NCBI GenBank assembly: GCA_964642165.1
Contig: CAZXOC010000261.1
Location: forward strand, 1 to 10,600
Direction of reading: 5' to 3'
Source of the DNA: CAYRVX01 sp964642165
GTDB lineage: Bacteria; Planctomycetota; Phycisphaerae; SM23-33
DNA: 10,600 nucleotides
In this document: positions 6,362 to 10,600 of the stretch, piece by piece
Layout of the letters: the number at the start of each line of letters is the position of its first letter
Position numbering within the stretch: the first letter of the stretch is position 1
The notes under the pieces: model-generated
Seen by the model: the letters and a program-made list of their open reading frames with translations, nothing else
What the model was told of the DNA's origin: nothing
The model's database searches: none
Program-made: the position numbers and the translations under genes

Positions 6362-7510
6362 ATGGCCAAGGGCAAGCGAACCTTCGTGGGGGTCTGCTGC
6401 GGGCCCGCCGGCGACGGGGCCGACGCCGCGCTGGTGGAGATCGCCGGGACGCGCCAGGAGATGCGCGCGCGGCAGATGCACGTCGCGCACCGGCCCATGC
6501 CCGAGGCCCTGCGCGAGCGCCTGCGAAGCGTCGGGGCCGGCTGGGCGGCGCCGGCCGGGGACTTGGCGAAGCTCGACCGCGACGTGGGGGACTTCCTCGC
6601 CGGAAGCTGCGCGGCGCTGCTGCGCGAGGCGCCCCTGCCGGCGAAGTACGTGACGGCCGTCGGGCTGCTCGGCCCGGCGGCGGGGTACGTGCGCCCGGCA
6701 CCGGCGACGGGAGCCGGGTCGCTCCTCGAGCTGGGCTCGCCGGGCACGGTGGCCCGCGAGACGAGGCTGCCGGTCGTGAGCGGCTTTCGGCGGTCGGACC
6801 TCGCCGCCGGCGGGGTCGGCGGGCCGGTGACGGCCTGGCCGGACTGGCTGCTGTTCCGCGACGGGCGACTCAGCCGCGCCGTCGTCCAGCTCGGGGCCGT
6901 GGCGTCCCTGACGTTCGTCGGCAGCGCGGCGGCCGCCTGCGAGGTCGTCGCGTACGACACCGGCCCGGGGACGGCCCTCCTGGACGCCTTCGCGGCGCGG
7001 CTCTACGAGCAGCCCATGGACGCCGACGGGGCGCGGGCGGCGCGAGGCACCGTCCACGAGCCCCTGCTCCACGAGCTGATGGGCGCGGAGTACTTCCGGC
7101 GAGAGCCGCCCAAGGTCTCTCCCGTGAGCGACTGGGGCGGCGCGACGCTGCCTCGCGTCGAGATGATGGCCGGCAAGCACCGCTGCAAGGCGGCCGACCT
7201 GATGGCCACGCTGACCGAGCTGACCGCCCGCACCGTCGCCAAGGCCGTCCTCGCCCAGACCGAGCGCCCGCACGAGGTGATCCTGGCCGGCGGCGGGGCG
7301 AGGAACATCCACCTCGCCGGGCGGGTCCGCGCGCTGCTGAGCCCGTGCAGCACGTACGCCGCCGGGCGCTACGGGCTGGACATCCAGGCCCACGCGGCCG
7401 TCTGCTGCGCCATCCTCGCCGCCGCGCGCGTGGACGAGTTCCCCGCCCACTGTCACGCGGCGACGGGGGCGGACCGCCCGGCGGTGCTCGGCGCCGTCTG
7501 GATGCCATGA
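6362..7510 (+). CDS. anmK: Divergent AnmK-family anhydro-N-acetylmuramic acid kinase
   Basis: The 382-aa product has the length and order of AnmK, which hydrolyses and phosphorylates 1,6-anhydro-MurNAc to MurNAc-6-phosphate with ATP during peptidoglycan recycling in the cytoplasm. Recognisable family segments are GSPGTVARETRLPVVSGFRR (family GNP...VVADFRR), DLAAGGVGGP (family DIAAGGQGAP), DTGPG (D199, aligned with the catalytic aspartate of characterised AnmK), GGGARN (310-315) and YGLD near the C terminus. Several family signatures are changed: N-terminal SGTSLDG reads CGPAGDG (13-19), SHGQT reads LLGPA (102-106), NIGG..N reads QLGAVAS (176-182), and the D of ADFR is G141. The kinase fold is clear, but activity or substrate may differ. 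No Shine-Dalgarno precedes ATG 6362. The stop overlaps the next gene's start by four bases (ATGA), implying translational coupling. No murQ, nagZ or ampG homologue is in the window. Confidence 0.85.
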   Translation: MAKGKRTFVGVCCGPAGDGADAALVEIAGTRQEMRARQMHVAHRPMPEALRERLRSVGAGWAAPAGDLAKLDRDVGDFLAGSCAALLREAPLPAKYVTAVGLLGPAAGYVRPAPATGAGSLLELGSPGTVARETRLPVVSGFRRSDLAAGGVGGPVTAWPDWLLFRDGRLSRAVVQLGAVASLTFVGSAAAACEVVAYDTGPGTALLDAFAARLYEQPMDADGARAARGTVHEPLLHELMGAEYFRREPPKVSPVSDWGGATLPRVEMMAGKHRCKAADLMATLTELTARTVAKAVLAQTERPHEVILAGGGARNIHLAGRVRALLSPCSTYAAGRYGLDIQAHAAVCCAILAAARVDEFPAHCHAATGADRPAVLGAVWMP

Positions 7511-7887
7511 CGCGCCGCGGCGAGCCGCCGACGGACGCGGGGCTGTACATCGCCGTCCTGCGTCTCGACGCCGACCGCCGGATTCGCGTCGGGCGGCTGG
7601 GGCGCTTCCGCTTCGGCCGCGGCGTCTACCTCTACGTCGGCAGCGCCCAGCGCAACCGCTCCGCCCGCCTCGCCCGTCACGGGCGCCGGCGCAAGCCGCG
7701 GCGGTGGCACATCGACTACCTCTCGACGAACGCGACGATGCTGGGGGCGATCCTGATTCCCGGGCGGCGCGAGGACGAATGCCGCGTCGCCGCGGAGGTG
7801 GGGCGGCTCTGCCCGCGCCTCATCGAGGGTTTCGGCGCCTCCGACTGCCGATGCGGCGGGCACCTCTTCTGCGCCGGCGAATGGTGA
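7507..7887 (+). CDS. DUF123 family protein, GIY-YIG-like ('Uri' superfamily) endonuclease
   Basis: The 126-aa product matches the DUF123/COG1833 pattern along its whole length. It has GLY (12-14), VGRLGRFRFGRG (28-39), the GIY-YIG-like core GVYLYVGSA (39-47), an Arg/His segment (RLARHGRR), WHIDYL (67-72), DECRVAAEV (90-98) and FGASDCRCGGHLF (109-121). These proteins are predicted metal-dependent nucleases; a cellular role is not established. The start at 7507 is chosen because it gives the normal family length and forms a 4-base ATGA overlap with the kinase stop; the frame is open further upstream (7345) only as an alternate reading of the kinase gene. No independent ribosome-binding site is seen, so translation is probably coupled to anmK. 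The link between a sugar kinase and a nuclease is unexplained. The gene ends 14 bases from the convergent protease gene. Confidence 0.87.
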   Translation: MTRRGEPPTDAGLYIAVLRLDADRRIRVGRLGRFRFGRGVYLYVGSAQRNRSARLARHGRRRKPRRWHIDYLSTNATMLGAILIPGRREDECRVAAEVGRLCPRLIEGFGASDCRCGGHLFCAGEW

Positions 7888-7901
7888 GGCGCGGCGGCGC
7901 C
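7888..7901. terminator. 14-base hairpin filling the gap between convergent genes
   Basis: The whole spacer between the two stop codons is GGCGC-GGCG-GCGCC, a perfect 5-bp stem with a 4-base loop. It can form in RNA from either strand and could act as a shared 3'-end structure. There is no T-run on either side, so intrinsic termination is not proven. Confidence 0.35.
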
Positions 7902-9764
7902 CTACCGATCCGCCTCGGGCGTGTACGCCCCGAACGTCTTCTCGTAGAGCTTCCGGCCCTTCTTCCCCGCCGCCGTGTTCGGGTAGCTCTCCAGGAGCTT
8001 CTCCAGCCGCTTCTTCGCCAGGGAGCGGAGCTTGTTGCCGAGGAAGTTCTCGGCGAGCTGAAGCAGCTTCTCGGCTTCGGCCTCGGGCGCGTCGGGGGAG
8101 GGTTTGTCGGGCAAGGCGGCCTCGGGCGGCCTCGACGCCTCGACCCGTTTGAGCATGGGCATGTCGGGCAGGGCGTGCTTGGCGCGGTAGCGAGGGTCGA
8201 CCGGATGCACGGCGTTGACGGCGATGGCGAGGACGGCGGGGCTGGTCCGCCCGGCGGCCGCCACCATGCCCGCCACCAGGCAGTACTGGCCCCGCAGGGC
8301 ACTGACGTGCGTCCGGCAGGCGACGATGACGAACTGGCTGCTCGCGTAGAGCCGCACCAGCAGCAGCGAGTAGTCCGGCGCCTGGAAGACCGCGTGGATC
8401 TGCCCCACGAAGGCCGTCGTCTCGCCGACGTACTTCTGGGGCATGCCCAGGACGCCGCTCGCCCGGCGGTTGAGCTCCTCGCCGAAGGCGTGCTGGTCGC
8501 ACGCGACCTCGTCGAGCAGCCCGCCCGCCTCGCGCCAGGTGACCTCGGCACGGTAGCTGTGGGGGTCCAGGCGGAACATCGCGTCCGTCAGCGTGCAGAG
8601 CCGCTTGTAGAGGCGGTCGTGCTGCTGGCTCAGGCGCCGGCCGTGGCACACCGGGCAGATCACGCGGACCTTGTAGCCCTTCTTGACGCGCACCCTCTCG
8701 TAGCGCTTGACGAGCCGCTTGCCGATCCGCTTGAGGACCGGCTGGCTCTCGTATTCCATCCGGTAGCGCGTCTCCTCGATCCGTCCCGTCCCGGAGCACT
8801 TGTAACAGTACAGGGCCTTCTGGAGCTCCAGGACGGCCTTGCCGACGTGATGCCCCGTCGTCGGCGAACCCAGGAAGGGCATCCGGGGCCGCCCGGCCGA
8901 CTCCTTGCGGAGGGTGTCCAGGCTGACCGGCCGGGCCTTCCTGGCCTTGGCGACGAGGTCGGTGACGGCCTTCCACTCGACGGCGAAGCCGATGCGGCTG
9001 TCGGGGATGCGCAGCGTGCACACGCCGAGGACGCGGCCCTTCTCGTCCACCAGGGGCCCGCCGCTGTTGCCGTAGTAGATGCTCGCGTCGGTCTGCACGT
9101 AGCGGTAGGCGTGGCGGAGGTCGGGCGCGCCCCGGCCCATGGCCTCGCTGACCTCCTTCGCCGTCCGGACGCCGCTGACGACGCCGCGACTGAAGCTGAG
9201 ACGCAGGTTGTTCGGGTAGCCGATGCTGACGGCCCACTGGCCCACTTTGATTTCCGAGGCGGTCACGCCGGTCAGCACGTCGGCGACCGTCGTGGGCTTG
9301 GCGGGCTGGAGGATGGCCAGATCCGCCTCCTTGTCGAACGCCAGCACGTTCGCCTTCAACGTCGTGCCCTTGGCCAGCACGATCTCCAGCCCCGAGACGC
9401 GCGGCTCGGCGACGACGTGCCAGTTCGTCACGACCAGCCCGTCGGCGGAGAGGAAGAACCCGGTCCCCGTGCCTTGCGCGCGGCCGCAGCGGCACACGAC
9501 CTTCACCACGCTCGGACTGACGCCAGCGTACAGCCGCTTCAGGTCCGTGTACGCGCCGTGAATGTCCTCGGGGGCGCTGCCAACGCCCTGAGGCGCCAGG
9601 CGGTCGCTTGGTGTGCCGCGGGGCAGGCCGGACGGGGCAGGACGCCGGGGGACCGGCTCGACTCGGGTGACGCCCTGCCCGACCGCCGCAACGGGCGCCA
9701 TCGACGACGACACGGCGCAGAACAGAAGGCTGACCAGCGAGGTGGCTCCGCATGCGCGCATCAT
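7902..9764 (-). CDS. Exported trypsin-like serine protease (HtrA-like core, no PDZ) with paired CxxC motifs
   Basis: The 620-aa product has a signal peptide (about 1-27) and a Pro-rich linker. A trypsin-like domain (about 85-270) carries the full triad: H116 in TNWHVV, D148 in EADLAIL and S234 in GNSGGP. This is the S1C/HtrA style of core, so it should cleave or sense proteins outside the cytoplasm. No PDZ domain follows. Instead there is CYKCSGTG (C320, C323) and, after a basic 46-residue helix-like spacer, CPVCHG (C370, C373); together these resemble two DnaJ-type zinc-finger half-sites and could bind one Zn ion. Residues about 390-530 are a mixed domain I do not recognise. The tail (about 550-610) is a TPR-like helical pair (AENFLGNKLRSLAKKRLEKL). 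ATG 9764 is favoured by GGGGAGG six bases upstream. The HD hydrolase gene lies 139 bases upstream on the same strand. Protease activity is likely; target and partner are unknown. Confidence 0.87.
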   Translation of the reverse strand: MMRACGATSLVSLLFCAVSSSMAPVAAVGQGVTRVEPVPRRPAPSGLPRGTPSDRLAPQGVGSAPEDIHGAYTDLKRLYAGVSPSVVKVVCRCGRAQGTGTGFFLSADGLVVTNWHVVAEPRVSGLEIVLAKGTTLKANVLAFDKEADLAILQPAKPTTVADVLTGVTASEIKVGQWAVSIGYPNNLRLSFSRGVVSGVRTAKEVSEAMGRGAPDLRHAYRYVQTDASIYYGNSGGPLVDEKGRVLGVCTLRIPDSRIGFAVEWKAVTDLVAKARKARPVSLDTLRKESAGRPRMPFLGSPTTGHHVGKAVLELQKALYCYKCSGTGRIEETRYRMEYESQPVLKRIGKRLVKRYERVRVKKGYKVRVICPVCHGRRLSQQHDRLYKRLCTLTDAMFRLDPHSYRAEVTWREAGGLLDEVACDQHAFGEELNRRASGVLGMPQKYVGETTAFVGQIHAVFQAPDYSLLLVRLYASSQFVIVACRTHVSALRGQYCLVAGMVAAAGRTSPAVLAIAVNAVHPVDPRYRAKHALPDMPMLKRVEASRPPEAALPDKPSPDAPEAEAEKLLQLAENFLGNKLRSLAKKRLEKLLESYPNTAAGKKGRKLYEKTFGAYTPEADR

Positions 9765-9770
9765 TTGTCA

Positions 9771-9802
9771 CCTCCCCATCGCTCCCCGGGGATTGACTCC
9801 CC
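9771..9802 (-). promoter_or_regulatory. Protease ribosome-binding site with competing G-tract/C-tract pairings
   Basis: Read on the minus strand, the leader runs GGGGA (9798-9802), GUCAA, UCCCC (9788-9792), GGGGA (9783-9787), GCGAU, GGGGAGG (9771-9777, the Shine-Dalgarno), then six bases to ATG 9764. The single UCCCC can pair with the upstream GGGGA (5-base loop) or with the Shine-Dalgarno (10-base loop), so two exclusive hairpins are possible. The ribosome-binding site itself is clear; the regulatory reading is inference. Confidence 0.5.
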
Positions 9803-9858
9803 AGACCCGGCGCGAAATGGTCCACACGTCCAGTCGGGACCCAACTTCCACGCCGCCC

Positions 9859-9886
9859 AGTCTACCCCGTATCCGCATTTCTGCAA
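9859..9886 (-). promoter_or_regulatory. Candidate promoter of the protease gene
   Basis: On the minus strand TTGCAG (9881-9886) and TAGACT (9859-9864) are 16 bases apart, giving three and four consensus matches. They lie in the 139-base gap after the HD gene. The leader would be about 85-90 bases and include the G/C-tract hairpins. The match is weak, and read-through from the HD gene is an alternative. Confidence 0.3.
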
Positions 9887-9903
9887 GGATATTTCGTCGG
9901 GCG

Positions 9904-10485
9904 TTACTCGTCCGGCCCGGCCAGGCCGATCTCCTCGGCGACCTCGCGCATGCCCAGGATCGTCTCGGTGATGAGCTCGCCCAGTTCGATGCCGAGCATC
10001 TCGGCGCCCTGCCGGACGACGTCGCGGTTGACGCCGGCGGCGAAGTGCTTGTCCTTCCACTTCTTGCGGACGCTCTTGGCCTTCATGTCCAGCACGGAGC
10101 GGCTGGGACGCACCAGGGCCGTGGCGGCCACCAGCCCCGTCAGCTCGTCCACGGCGAAGAGGGCCTTCTCGAGTTCGCTCTGGGGCTCGACGTCGCAGCA
10201 GATGCCCCAGCCGTGGGAGACGGCCGCCCGGACGACCAGCTCCGGCCAGTTCCGCTCGCGGAGGATCTCGCCGGTCTTGTGGCAGTGTTGCTCGGGGAAC
10301 CGTTCGTAGTCCAGGTCGTGGATGAGCCCGACGACGCCCCAGAGCTCCTCGTCCTGCCCGCGCTTGCGGGCCATGTGGCGCAGGACCGCCTCGACGGCCA
10401 GGGCGTGCCTGAGCGCCTTGTCGGACTCGTTGAACTCCTGGAGCAGCGCCAGGGCCTCCTCGCGCGTCGGCATCTTGGCATCCAT
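9904..10485 (-). CDS. HD-superfamily metal-dependent hydrolase (COG2316-like)
   Basis: The 193-aa product has the HD phosphohydrolase pattern: H27 in LRHALAVEAVLRHMA, the HD doublet H56-D57 in GLIHDLDYE, H91 in AAVSHG and D113 in FAVDELTGLV. These residues normally hold one or two divalent metals that cleave phosphoester bonds. HCHKTGEIL (67-75) adds further histidines. The C-terminal part (SVRKKWKDKHFAAGVNRDVV and onward) matches the conserved tail of the small stand-alone COG2316 HD proteins. No signal peptide or membrane segment is seen, so it is cytoplasmic. ATG 10485 is chosen over an in-frame ATG at 10512 because AGGAG (10494-10498) lies 8 bases before it and the protein then begins as in the family. 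The substrate is not known. It is upstream of the protease on the same strand with a 139-base gap, so a shared transcript is possible but not shown. Confidence 0.85.
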   Translation of the reverse strand: MDAKMPTREEALALLQEFNESDKALRHALAVEAVLRHMARKRGQDEELWGVVGLIHDLDYERFPEQHCHKTGEILRERNWPELVVRAAVSHGWGICCDVEPQSELEKALFAVDELTGLVAATALVRPSRSVLDMKAKSVRKKWKDKHFAAGVNRDVVRQGAEMLGIELGELITETILGMREVAEEIGLAGPDE

Positions 10486-10600
10486 CGGCGAATCTCCTTC
10501 TCTCGGCCGCACCCACCATACCCCTCCGCCGCCCCGAGCGAAACCCCCCGCGCCCCCTGCCGCCGCTTTGGCTCCTTGGCGCCGAAGGCGCTCTATGGAG
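10486..10600. other. Upstream region of the HD gene; hairpin at window edge
   Basis: No gene is visible here. A weak minus-strand -10-like TATGGT lies at 10515-10520. A perfect 5-bp hairpin, GCGCC-GAA-GGCGC, spans 10579-10591, with CTCC (10572-10575) and GGAG (10597-10600) able to pair outside it. The structure may continue past the window and could be the 3' end of a gene to the right. Confidence 0.3.

Noticed and set aside
5741..7456. A 571-codon minus-strand frame antisense to the lipoprotein and AnmK-like genes
   Set aside because: It has no family motif; the plus-strand proteins there show clear domains and start signals.
7345..7506. N-terminal extension of the DUF123 protein
   Set aside because: The extension is an Arg-rich alternate reading of the kinase C terminus. 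The family begins just before the GLY motif, which fits ATG 7507.
7453..9971. Long open frames on both strands overlapping the protease gene (plus 7704-9971, minus 7453-9825)
   Set aside because: Neither has recognisable domains. The protease frame carries the triad, signal peptide and ribosome-binding site.
10486..10512. Upstream start for the HD hydrolase at ATG 10512
   Set aside because: It would add nine residues that cover the AGGAG ribosome-binding site of ATG 10485.
1..10600. CRISPR array, tRNA, rRNA, prophage or insertion sequence
   Set aside because: I found no regularly spaced repeats, cloverleaf sequence, rRNA-like stretch, or transposase or phage gene on either strand by reading.

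Overview
The window is a very GC-rich (G/C-dominated third positions) bacterial chromosome segment. It holds seven protein genes and no RNA genes, insertion sequences, CRISPR arrays or other clear mobile DNA. The mix of genes suggests a member of the Planctomycetota or a related PVC-group lineage. The pointers are exported FAD-dependent oxidoreductases with C-terminal HEAT-like helices, a discoidin-like domain inserted in an enzyme, and an exported trypsin-like protease with zinc-finger-type cysteine pairs. This assignment is inference from family style; there is no rRNA or marker gene to prove it.

Left part (73-5529, minus strand): two tandem, related, exported FAD oxidoreductase genes 39 bases apart, probably one operon. 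The upstream gene (1149 aa) has two FAD modules in a row. The first looks degenerate and is split by a discoidin (F5/8 type C)-like domain; the second looks intact and carries a HEAT-like tail. The downstream gene (655 aa) is a paralogue of the second module plus tail, and it keeps the linker that joins the two modules in its neighbour. Two hairpins follow it at the window's left edge.

Centre (5530-7887, plus strand): a 274-base divergent intergenic region with promoter-like and inverted-repeat sequences leads into a small lipoprotein of unknown function. It is followed by a divergent AnmK-type anhydro-N-acetylmuramic acid kinase, which may be read from a leaderless mRNA. A DUF123 (GIY-YIG-like, 'Uri' family) nuclease overlaps the kinase gene by four bases.

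Right part (7902-10485, minus strand): an exported trypsin-like serine protease with a full His-Asp-Ser triad. Two separated CxxC zinc-finger half-sites and an unrecognised region replace the usual PDZ domains. Upstream of it, on the same strand, lies a cytoplasmic HD-superfamily hydrolase. The protease and the DUF123 gene converge, with only a 14-base perfect hairpin between them.

Four products (two oxidoreductases, lipoprotein, protease) carry export signals. AnmK belongs to cell-wall sugar recycling, so the region has an envelope flavour. I see no evidence that all seven genes form one pathway. The most unusual items are the architecture of the 1149-aa oxidoreductase and its derived paralogue, the motif-eroded AnmK, and the PDZ-less protease with split zinc-finger motifs.
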